Assembly (NCBI GenBank): GCA_030433005.1
Contig: JAUILQ010000017.1
Location: 33,621 to 97,620 of the forward strand
Length of the DNA stretch: 64,000 nucleotides
Direction of reading: 5' to 3'
Origin: Alphaproteobacteria bacterium
Lineage (GTDB): Bacteria > Pseudomonadota > Alphaproteobacteria > Kiloniellales > DSM-21159
Shown: piece after piece, positions 27,805 through 36,294 of the stretch
Position numbering within the stretch: the stretch's first letter is position 1
How the letters are laid out: every line of letters starts with the position of its first letter
Made by a program: the position numbers and the translations under genes
The notes under the pieces: generated by a model
The model's database searches: none
The model's input: the letters and a program-made list of their open reading frames with translations, nothing else
What the model was told of the DNA's origin: nothing

Positions 27805-29988
27805 TCAGGCCCGGACCGCCCGGGCATCCTCCGGGGCCTCGTCCCCGGCGTTCTCGTCGTCCTGGCCGCCGGCCTCGGCCAGCGGCAGCGTCAGGGTCAC
27901 CACCGTGCCGGCCTGCGGTGCCGAGCTGACCTCGAGCGAGCCGTTCCAGCGCTCGACCAGCTCGCGGCACTGGTACATGCCGAGCCCGAAGCCGCCCGGC
28001 TTCGTCGACTGGAAAGGCTGGAACAGCTGGTTGGCGATGAAATCCTCCGTCATGCCGCGGCCGCTGTCCTCGACGCGGATCTCCGCCCAGCCGTCCCGGC
28101 GCCGCAGCCGCACGACCACGCCCTGGCCGTCGGGGCTGGCATCCGCCGCGTTCACCAGCAGGTTGTCGAGCACGGCGGTGAAGCCGGTCGGCTCGACCGC
28201 GACACGCAGGTTCTCGGCCTCCTCGACGACGGCGACGCGCTGGCGGCCGCCGCGACGGCGCGCGGCTTCCTCGACCATGGGAGTCAACTCGCTGCTGCCG
28301 GCCGTGGTTTCGCCGCCTTCCGGATCCGCCTGGTTGAGCCGCACCAGGGTCGACTTCATCTTCTCGACCGACAGCTCGACCGTCTCCATGACGTCGGCCT
28401 GGAACTCGGGGTTGTCGCCGTGCTTCTTGGCCTGCTGAAGCATCACCGAGAGCTGGCTGGTGACGTTCTTCAGGTCGTGGGCGACGAAGCTGAAACCCTT
28501 GCTGATGCGCTCGAAGCGCTGCGCCTCGAGCAGCGCCCGGGTCGTCTGCTCCTCCGCGATGAAGCTCGCGACCTGGTCGGCCAGCACGTCGAGCAGGGCG
28601 CGATCCTCCCAGGTCAGGGCGCGCGGCGCGCGCGGGTTGGCCAGGACGACCGCGCCCAGCTGCTTGCCGTGGACCGTCGACAGCGGCACCAGCAGCCAGC
28701 TGCCCGGCAGGGTCTCGCGCACCTTCGCCAGGCCCGGCGAGAGGCTGTCGCGGCGCAGGTCGACGACCTCGGCGCGTTGCCTGATCTCCGCGCCGACGGT
28801 ATCCGGCAGCGCCAGCATGACCAGTGCCGAGCGCCAGAAGTGCCGCGCGGCGAGATGCAGCCCCTGCGAGCGGTCGGCGAGATAGAGGCAGCCGCTCGAG
28901 CAGTCGAGCGGCTCGGCCATGCTGCGCACGGCCCGCTCGTAGAGCGGCGTGGTCTCGTCGTCCTGGCCGCTGATGGTGCGCACGAAGCGCAGCCATTCCT
29001 TTCGGTAGTCGTAGTGGAAGCTGAAGAAGTTGCGCTCCAGGGCGCCGCGCAGACGCGCGCGCGCCTGATTCGACGCGAGCAGCGTCACCAGCCCGATCAC
29101 CGCGGCGGCGAGCCAGGCGATCTGCAGGACGGGTCCCCACGACAGGCCGATCTCGCGGACCAGCAGGCCGCTGAGCCCGATGGCCAGCAGGTAGACGCCG
29201 CAGATCATCAGCGCCCAGGTCCGGAACACGAAGTCCCGGGAGATCGAGACGTCGAACGAGAGGCCGCGGACGCGCACCGCCGAGACCAGCAGGAAGGGCA
29301 CGGCCACCAGGTTGACCAGCGGCCGGCTGAGATAGGAGACCTCGCCCAGCTGGCGCAGCAGCAGGCCGTCGGAATAGAGGAAGAGATCGTAGGCGAAGAT
29401 CGCGCCGCCTGCCCCGATCAGCAGATGCTTGGTCGCCCAGCGCGCATTGCGGTCGCCCGCCACGAAGAGGTTCTCGACGAGGAACAGACCGGCCACGGCG
29501 GCCGCCAGGCCCCAGACCATGAAGGCGACCGGGGCGCCCCCGAGCGAGCCGGGGCCGAGCCTGGCGGGATCGGGAGAGCCCGCACCGCTGCCCGCCGCGC
29601 CGGCGCCGCCGGCCGGCAGCCAGTGCTGCCAGAGGACGACCCCGATGCCGGCCACCAGCAGCGCCGCGACCACCGGATAGCCCGCCCGCAGACCCAGCGC
29701 GCCGCGGCGCGCGCCGCCGGTGACCAGGTCGAGGATGACCGCCAGCGCCAGCAGCCACAGGCAGCTGCGCAGCACCTCGGCCAGCGCCGGGCTCCAGTCC
29801 GGCAGGAAGTCGGCCTGGCTCGCCAGCACGGTGACGCCGGCCCACAGCGCCGTGCCGGCGGCCGCCGCCAGCAGCGCGAGGCCGGCCCGCTGGCCGCCCC
29901 AGCCGAGCAGCAGGATCGCCGCCAGCAGGCCGAAGCCGAGCGCCGCGCCGGCGTGTCCCCAGGTCACCAGATCCAGGTCGGCCATCAT
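27805..29988 (-). CDS. prsK: XrtA/PEP-CTERM system histidine kinase PrsK
   Basis: 727-residue membrane sensor kinase. About the first 300 residues form multiple hydrophobic helices (7TM-like region), then a GAF-like domain (about 330-470). The phosphoacceptor is His504 in FVAHDLKN. The catalytic ATPase domain has DNLLVNAADASPDG (N box), VEDSGRGM and GFGLGMYQCRELVERW. It follows the sugar transferase by 40 bp and precedes prsR by 53 bp. The cognate signal is unknown. Confidence 0.94.
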   Translation of the reverse strand: MMADLDLVTWGHAGAALGFGLLAAILLLGWGGQRAGLALLAAAAGTALWAGVTVLASQADFLPDWSPALAEVLRSCLWLLALAVILDLVTGGARRGALGLRAGYPVVAALLVAGIGVVLWQHWLPAGGAGAAGSGAGSPDPARLGPGSLGGAPVAFMVWGLAAAVAGLFLVENLFVAGDRNARWATKHLLIGAGGAIFAYDLFLYSDGLLLRQLGEVSYLSRPLVNLVAVPFLLVSAVRVRGLSFDVSISRDFVFRTWALMICGVYLLAIGLSGLLVREIGLSWGPVLQIAWLAAAVIGLVTLLASNQARARLRGALERNFFSFHYDYRKEWLRFVRTISGQDDETTPLYERAVRSMAEPLDCSSGCLYLADRSQGLHLAARHFWRSALVMLALPDTVGAEIRQRAEVVDLRRDSLSPGLAKVRETLPGSWLLVPLSTVHGKQLGAVVLANPRAPRALTWEDRALLDVLADQVASFIAEEQTTRALLEAQRFERISKGFSFVAHDLKNVTSQLSVMLQQAKKHGDNPEFQADVMETVELSVEKMKSTLVRLNQADPEGGETTAGSSELTPMVEEAARRRGGRQRVAVVEEAENLRVAVEPTGFTAVLDNLLVNAADASPDGQGVVVRLRRRDGWAEIRVEDSGRGMTEDFIANQLFQPFQSTKPGGFGLGMYQCRELVERWNGSLEVSSAPQAGTVVTLTLPLAEAGGQDDENAGDEAPEDARAVRA

Positions 29989-30028
29989 CGGAGCGGCCGC
30001 GGCTGTGAGGCAAGGCAGGGCACCCGGT

Positions 30029-31438
30029 TCAGCGGGCGCCTTCCTGGAACAGCACCACGCGAACGGTCTGCAGCAGGATCAGGAAGTCCAGCATCAGGCT
30101 CTGATGCTTCATGTAGTAGAGGTCGTAGGTCAGCTTCTCGCGGGCGTCCTCCAGGCTCGCACCGTAGGGCGCGCGAACCTGGGCCCAGCCGGTGATGCCC
30201 GGCTTCACCCGGTGCCGGTCACTGTAGTACTCGATCGAGCGGGACAGCTCCTCGACGAAGCAGGGGCGCTCGGGGCGCGGGCCGACGAAGCTCATGTCGC
30301 CCTTCAGCACGGTCAGCACCTGCGGGATCTCGTCGATCCGTGTCTTGCGGATGAAGGCGCCGACGCGCGTCACGCGGCTGTCGTTCCGGCTCGCCCAGCG
30401 CGGGCCCGAGGCCTCGGCGTCGGTGCGCATGCTGCGGAACTTGACGATGCTGAAGGTCCGGCCGTTCAGCCCGACCCGTTCCTGGCGATAGAACACCGGG
30501 CCGGGGCTGTCGAGCTTGATGAGCAGGGCCGTCATCGCGCAGAGCGGCAGCATGAGCAGCAGGAACGCGGTCGAGATCGCCAGGTCGAACACGCGCTTGG
30601 TGAAGCGGAACAGCTTGTTCGAGCGGAATCCGCCGGAGAAGATCAGCCAGCTCGGATAGAGGTCGGCGAGGTTAACCCGGCCGGTTTCGCGCTCCAGGTA
30701 GCTGGTATGGTCGAGCACCTCGATGCCCTCCATCCGGCACTCCAGCAGTTCGCGGGTCGGCATCGTGCCGCGGCGCTCGTCGAGCGCGACCACCACCTGG
30801 CGGACGCCGAGTTCCTTGGCGACGCCGGCGAGCGAGTCCTCGCGCCGGATCACCCGCCGCTCGGCCACCTCGACGGCCGCCTGTCCGCCGGCGCGGGCCG
30901 CCCCTTGGTCCACGCGGGGGGCCACGAAGCCGACGATGCGCGCGCTCGCGTCGGCCGGCAGGGAGTCCGACAGGCTCGCGGCCTGGCGGCCGGCGCCCAG
31001 GATGAGCACCAGTTCCTCCAGCTCGCGGCTGCGCGAGGAGACGCGCATCGAGGTGTAGCGGACGAGGCCGAACAGCGGCATCGCCACGACCATCGACAGC
31101 GCGATCGGCAGCGCCAGGGGGTCCAGGGTCGCCAGCGTCTCGGAGAGCAGCAGCGCAACCGCCCCGGCCAGGCCGAAGACCAGGGCCGCCCGGGTCACCG
31201 CGGTGCGCAGCGAGCGCCGCGCTTCGGGTTCGTAGAGCCCGAGCGAGAACATCAGCAGCACCAGCAGGGTGCTCCAGGCCGCGGCGACCAGCGTGTCAAC
31301 GGTGAGGCCGGGATCGCTCTTCGTCGCGATGTCGACCTGCAGGGAGAGCGCCGCCAGAACGAGCAGCGACAGGACGACCCACTCCCCGAGGGCCAGGGCA
31401 ACCGTCGTCCTGCGCGTATGAATTCCGAAGACGCTCAT
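30029..31438 (-). CDS. PEP-CTERM-associated undecaprenyl-phosphate sugar transferase (EpsB type)
   Basis: Initiating glycosyltransferase for the exopolysaccharide: transfers a sugar-1-phosphate to undecaprenyl phosphate at the inner membrane. The 469 residues have four N-terminal hydrophobic helices, a Rossmann-like cytoplasmic domain (LVLILGAGRQAASL) and a C-terminal bacterial sugar transferase domain with KRVFDLAIS, KLDSPGPVFYRQERVGLNG, KFRSMRTDAE, KTRIDEIPQ and FVGPRPERP. It is the first gene of the leftward operon with prsK-prsR-prsT, an arrangement that couples polysaccharide initiation to the regulator. Confidence 0.92.
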   Translation of the reverse strand: MSVFGIHTRRTTVALALGEWVVLSLLVLAALSLQVDIATKSDPGLTVDTLVAAAWSTLLVLLMFSLGLYEPEARRSLRTAVTRAALVFGLAGAVALLLSETLATLDPLALPIALSMVVAMPLFGLVRYTSMRVSSRSRELEELVLILGAGRQAASLSDSLPADASARIVGFVAPRVDQGAARAGGQAAVEVAERRVIRREDSLAGVAKELGVRQVVVALDERRGTMPTRELLECRMEGIEVLDHTSYLERETGRVNLADLYPSWLIFSGGFRSNKLFRFTKRVFDLAISTAFLLLMLPLCAMTALLIKLDSPGPVFYRQERVGLNGRTFSIVKFRSMRTDAEASGPRWASRNDSRVTRVGAFIRKTRIDEIPQVLTVLKGDMSFVGPRPERPCFVEELSRSIEYYSDRHRVKPGITGWAQVRAPYGASLEDAREKLTYDLYYMKHQSLMLDFLILLQTVRVVLFQEGAR

Positions 31439-31810
31439 GACTCACTCCACATCCGTTCCGCTGGCAGCGGCAACCGAGCCAAGGGCATCCCCGTCACAGA
31501 GTTTCGATGAGAACAGGCAGCGACGTCCTGTCGCGCGTGCACCGACGCCGACGCCGGTGCGGTCACTACCTGTGACGTGGATAAGCGCCGCCCCGAGAGG
31601 CGACAGGTCTTCCCGCTCTACCAGACAAATCTAACGGCGCAACGCCAAGAAATTGCCTCGGTTCCACGCGCACGAACGAGTTCCCCGACGCAGCACGCGG
31701 GAATCCTCCGCTCGGCCGCAGGGAACCGCGGAAGCCGCCCGTCGGCGATTTCTTTCGCGCCGGTCGGGCCGACGCCGTCCCGTCGTGAAATCGCTGGAAA
31801 CGCCGGCTTG
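31439..31810. other. Intergenic region upstream of the sugar transferase-prsKRT operon
   Basis: 372 bp without a credible gene. It holds a short inverted repeat GTCAC-tacct-GTGAC at 31561-31575 and a locally AT-richer stretch around 31620-31680, the most likely place for the operon promoter. I could not identify a convincing sigma-54 or sigma-70 site. Confidence 0.6.
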
Positions 31811-31975
31811 CTAGAGCAGCAGGGGAACGAGATAGAAGACGATGAGCCAGCCGAGCGCGGCGAGCAGGAACCAGACCAGGATGGCCGAGCGCGTCGAGAG
31901 ACGAGCCGGCCCGCTCCTGCGCAACGGGCCCTGGCGGCCCGCCCGGTTCTTAAGCTGCGAGAGGCTACGGCTCAT
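31811..31975 (-). CDS. Small predicted membrane protein, unknown function (54 aa)
   Basis: 54 residues from ATG 31975: a basic Ser/Arg-rich N-terminus (MSRSLSQLKNRAGRQG) followed by one C-terminal transmembrane helix (AILVWFLLAALGWLIVFYLVPLLL). GAAGG lies upstream and a sigma-70-like promoter is visible about 135 bp before the start. Tail-anchor-like topology. No family recognised; placed between the regulator operon and the exopolysaccharide genes. Confidence 0.5.
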   Translation of the reverse strand: MSRSLSQLKNRAGRQGPLRRSGPARLSTRSAILVWFLLAALGWLIVFYLVPLLL

Positions 31976-32108
31976 CGAGAGGCCTTCGTTTCGTGCAAGG
32001 GAGCGGCTGGCGGCCTCCGCTCCGGCACCTTCGCCAAGCGGGTAGTGACTCCGCCTCTGGGACAACCGGCCCATCGCCGTCCTTCGGTCGGCTGGCGTCC
32101 GTGCGCGG

Positions 32109-32137
32109 ATACTAACCTTCGCAGTTGTATGCATCAA
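32109..32137 (-). promoter_or_regulatory. Sigma-70-like promoter upstream of the 54-aa protein
   Basis: On the minus strand TTGATG, a 17-bp spacer and TAGTAT (four of six consensus bases each), in an AT-richer patch. The 5' untranslated region would be about 130 bases. Confidence 0.4.
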
Positions 32138-32225
32138 GCGCAGCGCTATCCGACCGGTGTTTGCGGCCGATGTCCCGGAACGAACCCTTCGCATACGAAG
32201 AATTGAAGCCTTCAAGCACTTGAAT

Positions 32226-33359
32226 TCAGGCCCGAAACGGATCCTCCGGCGGCCTGCCGGACCGCCTGGCCAGGGCGCGCAGGCGGTGCATTCCAAGGTT
32301 CCGCAGCGCGAGAAGAGTTCCCGGCAGCGTTCTCGCGTTGTAGGCCGCGAGTCCCCAGCGCTGCCGCCGCCCGTCCATCCACTGTTGCTTGTAGGAATCG
32401 TCGCCGCGACCGAAGTCGATCTCGGCGAGCTGCCCCTCCTCCATCGCGTCGCGCAACGCGGCGTGGGTCAGCAGCGAGCCGGGCGAGCGTCCCTTCCAGT
32501 CGCCGTCGTAGACCAGCTTCGCGATCGTCGCGCCGCCGCCCTGAAGCGTCCAGATCTGCGCGGCGATCGGCCGGCCGTCGAGCTTGAGCAGCCACAGTCG
32601 GACCCAGCCGCCGAGCAGCCCGCGGCGAATCAGTTCCGGCACGAAGGCAGGGTGGGGCTCGGGGGGCTGCCAGGCGCGCGCCTCGACCTCGGCGTAGGCC
32701 CGAACCGCGGCCTCGGCCTCGCCCGGTCGATCGAGGCGCAGGAACTCCACCGTCCCGTCGCGCTCCAGGGCTCTGCCCTTGCGCCGCACGGTGCTGCGCA
32801 GCCGACCCGGACGCGCGCTCCAGTAGGCCTCGAAGCGGCCGCCGGCGACCGGCTGGTACCAGTTGCCGAAGTCGGGGAAGACCTCGACCCGGAAGCCGGC
32901 GGCGCGCAGCCCCCGGGCGAGGCTCGCGCCCAGGCCGTCGCGCTCGGCCAGCGCGCGGAACACGACATGGTCGACCCGCGGGTCGAGCGCCTGCAGCCTG
33001 CCCGACCAGAGGCCGACCGCCGGCCCGGGGTCGCCGTGGGCGTCCAGCCCGGGCGGCCGGTAGCCGCCGCTGTAGAAGGTCGCCAGCCCCCGTACCTCCC
33101 GGCCCGTCAGACCGAACCGCCGGATCGGGCGGCTGACCACCGGCAGGTCGAGGGCCGCGCCCCGACCCTCCGCTTCCAGGCGATGGACGACCGCGCGCGC
33201 CGGCGGATCGACGCAGGTCTCGGCGAGCAGACGGAACCATTCGCGGGCGACGAAAGCTTCATCCCGGTGACCCGGCGCAGCCGCCGCCCCTGCCAGCGTG
33301 CCCCCGGACGACGCAGCAGCCGAATCGCGCCGGTAGGCCGAGAAGGGAACCTCTTTCAT
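32226..33359 (-). CDS. FemAB/GNAT-like acyltransferase
   Basis: 377-residue protein of the CelD/FemAB-like superfamily. Seen: EWFRLLAETCVDPPARAVVHRL, YSGGYRPPGLDAHGDPG, a central RPGRLRSTVRRKGRALER segment, and a C-terminal GNAT-like half with LLKLDGRPIAAQIWTLQGG, KLVYDGDWKGRSPGSLLTHAAL, IDFGRGDDSYKQQWMDGRRQRWGL. ATG at 33359 with GGAGAGG upstream; its start codon interlocks with that of the divergent glycosyltransferase. Likely modifies the exopolysaccharide or its lipid carrier; substrate unknown. Confidence 0.75.
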   Translation of the reverse strand: MKEVPFSAYRRDSAAASSGGTLAGAAAAPGHRDEAFVAREWFRLLAETCVDPPARAVVHRLEAEGRGAALDLPVVSRPIRRFGLTGREVRGLATFYSGGYRPPGLDAHGDPGPAVGLWSGRLQALDPRVDHVVFRALAERDGLGASLARGLRAAGFRVEVFPDFGNWYQPVAGGRFEAYWSARPGRLRSTVRRKGRALERDGTVEFLRLDRPGEAEAAVRAYAEVEARAWQPPEPHPAFVPELIRRGLLGGWVRLWLLKLDGRPIAAQIWTLQGGGATIAKLVYDGDWKGRSPGSLLTHAALRDAMEEGQLAEIDFGRGDDSYKQQWMDGRRQRWGLAAYNARTLPGTLLALRNLGMHRLRALARRSGRPPEDPFRA

Positions 33360-34659
33360 GACCTCTCCAACGAGCACGCCCGCCTCAGACGCGCCGGCCG
33401 CCGCTTCGGCGACGGACGCGCCGCCGCCGCTGCGGCTGCTGACCGTGACGACGCTCTATCCCAATGCGGCGCAGCCGACCAAGGGCGTGTTCGTCGAGAA
33501 TCGTCTGCGCCACCTCGTGGCGGGCGGCCGGGCGATCTCGCGGGTCGTAGCGCCGGTACCCTGGTTTCCCAGCAGGAACCGCCGCTTCGGCGCCTACGCC
33601 GAGTTCGCGAGAGCGCCGCGGCGCGAGCAGCGCCACGGCCTCTCGGTCAGCCATCCGCGCTACCTGACGATCCCGAAGGTCGGCATGAGCGCCACCCCCT
33701 TCTTCCTCTACCGGGCGATGCTTCGCGAGGTCCGGCGCCTGCAGGCCGAGGGCTACGAGTTCGACGCCATCGACGCGCACTACTACTACCCCGACGGCGT
33801 CGCGGCAGCGCTCTTGGCGCGGCGGCTGGGCAAGCCGCTGGCGATCACGGCGCGCGGCACCGACATCAACCTGATTCCGCGCTTCGCCCTGCCCCGCCGG
33901 CTGATCGCCTGGGCGATCGCCCGGGCCTCGGCCTCGATCACCGTGTGCCAGGCGCTCAAGGACGTCCTGGTCGAGCTCGGTGCGGCGGAGGAGAGCGTCA
34001 CCGTGATCCGCAACGGGGTCGACCTCGAGCAGTTCCGGCCGGTCGACCGCGAGGCGGTCCGCCGGAAGCTGGGGCTGGAGGGACCGGTGATCGCCTCGGT
34101 CGGCTACCTGATCGAGCGCAAGGCCCACGACCTGCTGATCGGTGCCTTGCCCGAGCTGCCGGAGGCGACCCTGCTGATCGCCGGCTCCGGGCCGGAAGAG
34201 GACAAGCTGCGCCGTCTCGCCGAGCGTCTCGGCGTCGTCTCGCGCGTCCGCTTCCTCGGCCCGCTCGCCCACGAGGCCCTGGTCGAGGTCTACAACGCCG
34301 CCGACGTGACGGCCCTGGCCTCGAGCCGGGAGGGCTTTCCGAACGTGCTGCTGGAATCGGTCGCCTGCGGGACCCCGGTGGTCGCCAGCCGCGTCTGGGG
34401 CACGCCGGAGCTGATCACGACCCACACGGTCGGCCGCCTCGTCGACCCGCGTACCCCGGAGGCCTTCGCCCGGCAGATCGCCGCGGTGCTGGCCGACCGG
34501 CCCGACCGCAGGGCGGTGCGCGCCTTCGCCCAGGGACTGTCCTGGGACAAGGCGAGCCGCGCCCAGGTCGCGCTCTTCTCGCGGCTGATCGGCGACCGTC
34601 GCGCTCTTCGCGCGATCCGGGCTGTAAGGCAGGCTGTCCCTCCTCTGTCGGCGAAGTAA
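33358..34659 (+). CDS. GT4-family glycosyltransferase
   Basis: 433-residue GT-B glycosyltransferase. N-terminal Ala/Pro-rich extension (about 1-25), then TVTTLYPNAAQPTKGVFVENRL. The sugar-nucleotide half has NGVDLEQFRP, IERKAHDLLI, AGSGPEEDKLRRLAERLGV and the E-x7-E signature in SREGFPNVLLESVACGTPVV. It probably adds a sugar to the exopolysaccharide repeat unit. ATG at 33358 with AAGGGA upstream. No downstream partner on the same strand. Confidence 0.9.
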   Translation: MTSPTSTPASDAPAAASATDAPPPLRLLTVTTLYPNAAQPTKGVFVENRLRHLVAGGRAISRVVAPVPWFPSRNRRFGAYAEFARAPRREQRHGLSVSHPRYLTIPKVGMSATPFFLYRAMLREVRRLQAEGYEFDAIDAHYYYPDGVAAALLARRLGKPLAITARGTDINLIPRFALPRRLIAWAIARASASITVCQALKDVLVELGAAEESVTVIRNGVDLEQFRPVDREAVRRKLGLEGPVIASVGYLIERKAHDLLIGALPELPEATLLIAGSGPEEDKLRRLAERLGVVSRVRFLGPLAHEALVEVYNAADVTALASSREGFPNVLLESVACGTPVVASRVWGTPELITTHTVGRLVDPRTPEAFARQIAAVLADRPDRRAVRAFAQGLSWDKASRAQVALFSRLIGDRRALRAIRAVRQAVPPLSAK

Positions 34660-35214
34660 AGATTCCGGACGCGGTCCGGCGCTGCGCGGGCTTCGGAGCC
34701 GGGCGCCCTTCGAGCGCAGCGGCGGCGGCCGAGCGGGCGCAGAGGGCCGGGCGCTGCGGCTCTCCGACGGACTGCCGTCGGGCGGCCCCGGCGGGCCGCG
34801 CCGTGGCATGCCGCTTGCGTATCAGATCCCAGGACACCGGGGCCGGCGAGACGGTCTGGCTCGAGCGCTCGGCGCTCCGGTGATGGCTGGGCGGTTCCCG
34901 TCCCAGGCCGGGCAAGGTCGTCAGCTCCAGGCCTTCCACCCGGTCGTCGGCCGGCCCGCAAGCCTTCGCCCGGCACGCACCTCCCCCCAAGAGGACGCGC
35001 GCCGGGCGCCGCAGCGGGGTCCGCGCACCCGGCGCCCTTCGGGGCCCGGCCTGCGGACCCGGCGGCGCGATCGCGGCCGCCCCCCGTCCCTTCCCCGCTC
35101 CCAGACCAGGCGGACGGGCGGGTGGCCGCGGTCGTGGCCTGGGTGCTGGCGAGCTGGCTGCTCGCGGGGCCAAACGCACCCTTCCGACCTGCACGCTTCA
35201 GACCCTTCAGAGGA
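34660..35214. other. Gene-free region holding an orphan sigma-54 promoter
   Basis: 555 bp between two genes that point towards each other. Frames crossing it are Arg/Gly/Pro-rich with no family resemblance or ribosome sites. A GCC-rich DNA composition runs throughout. The one clear signal is the rightward sigma-54 promoter at 34804-34818. A decayed gene or a non-coding transcript are both possible. Confidence 0.6.
34804..34818 (+). promoter_or_regulatory. Orphan sigma-54 promoter, no gene directly downstream
   Basis: tggcatgccgcttgc: GG and GC 10 bp apart, the same TGGCATG start as the first PEP-CTERM promoter. It fires rightward into gene-free DNA and then antisense to the WalW-type gene. 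No copy of the candidate activator element is seen about 92 bp upstream. Confidence 0.6.
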
Positions 35215-36294
35215 TCAGCGCCGGGCCGCCGTCGCCGCACCGACGACACTCGGAGCGGAACGCGAGCCGGCGTGGCGCGTCGGCTGGGCCGTCAGGACGC
35301 GGCGCCGCAGTTCCAGCGGCGTCATCGGCTCGCCCTGCAGCTCTCCCGTGAAGAACCCCAGATAGCGGCGCAGCCGCTCGACCAGGGCGTCGCGCTGCTC
35401 GCGGGTCGTCGAGTAGGGCGTGCCGCCGACCATCGAGGAGGGGCTATGCAGGCTGACCACGAAGCAGCGCTGGCCTTCGGCGAGGCGCTGCTGCGTGAAC
35501 CGCCTCATGTCGGCGAAGCCGTGGCCTTCGGGGCTGAGCCGAATCCTCTCCACGAGGCGCAGGCGCGCCAGCAGGCCGGCGAGGCGTGTGCGCTTGCCGG
35601 CGCGCGAGCGGCCGAGCTCGAACAGCCGCGCGCCATGGCGCGCGAAGCTGCCGACGAAGCCGCCGCTGTTGGGCAGCTCCAGGACGCCGCCCGGCTCGCC
35701 GAGCCAGCCGATGCGGTCCTCGAAGCGCAGGTAGCTGGGCCCGCCGTCGTGCGAGAAGTCGAAGGCCGGCGTCGCGCTCATGTCGACCAGGAAGCCGAGC
35801 CGCTGGAGCAGCCCCAGGGTGTTCGGGCCGAAGCCGTAGCGTCCTGCCTTGTGGATCAGCGGATCGCGTCCGAAGCGCTCGCGGATCCGCGCGGCGAGGC
35901 GGCCGAGCTTCTCGGCTTCCAGCTCGGCCGGCAGGTTGCCCTGGTAGCTGTTGAAGTTGCCCGTCGGCTCGGCGAACGGCGGGTTCACCCAGCTGTGCAG
36001 CTGGGCGCCGATCTCGGCGCGGCCGTCCTCCGCCAGCCGGCCGAGCACCTCGACCGCGCGCCCGCTGTCGGCCACCGGATAGTCGATGGCGTAGACCGGG
36101 CGGACACCGTGGGCGTCGAAGATCTCCTGGAAGCGCCCGACCTCGTCGATCGCCGACACCGACGTCTCGCGGCGGTCGAAGGGCTTGTCCCAGTCGAACT
36201 CCTCTTCGGTGTCGACCACGACGATCAGCGCCGGCCGCTCGAAGCCGAGCGGCCCCGGAAGGGAACGGTGGAAGGCGGCGAGCGCACAGGTCAT
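35215..36294 (-). CDS. WalW-type polysaccharide deacetylase
   Basis: 359-residue protein of the polysaccharide deacetylase (NodB-like) superfamily. Seen: LIVVVDTEEEFDWDKPFDRRET at the N-terminus (catalytic Asp region), AQLHSWVNPPF (metal His), KAGRYGFGPNTL (in place of the usual R-x-P motif) and VSLHSPSSMVGGTPY. It likely removes acetyl groups from the exopolysaccharide. ATG at 36294 overlaps the stop of the upstream glycosyltransferase (ATGA). Last gene of the thirteen-gene leftward operon. Confidence 0.82.
   Translation of the reverse strand: MTCALAAFHRSLPGPLGFERPALIVVVDTEEEFDWDKPFDRRETSVSAIDEVGRFQEIFDAHGVRPVYAIDYPVADSGRAVEVLGRLAEDGRAEIGAQLHSWVNPPFAEPTGNFNSYQGNLPAELEAEKLGRLAARIRERFGRDPLIHKAGRYGFGPNTLGLLQRLGFLVDMSATPAFDFSHDGGPSYLRFEDRIGWLGEPGGVLELPNSGGFVGSFARHGARLFELGRSRAGKRTRLAGLLARLRLVERIRLSPEGHGFADMRRFTQQRLAEGQRCFVVSLHSPSSMVGGTPYSTTREQRDALVERLRRYLGFFTGELQGEPMTPLELRRRVLTAQPTRHAGSRSAPSVVGAATAARR

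Noticed and set aside
34808..35365. 185-codon plus-strand frame right after the orphan sigma-54 promoter
   Set aside because: Arg/Pro/Gly-rich, no ribosome site, starts inside the promoter and runs into the antisense of a real gene; looks like a GC-driven shadow.
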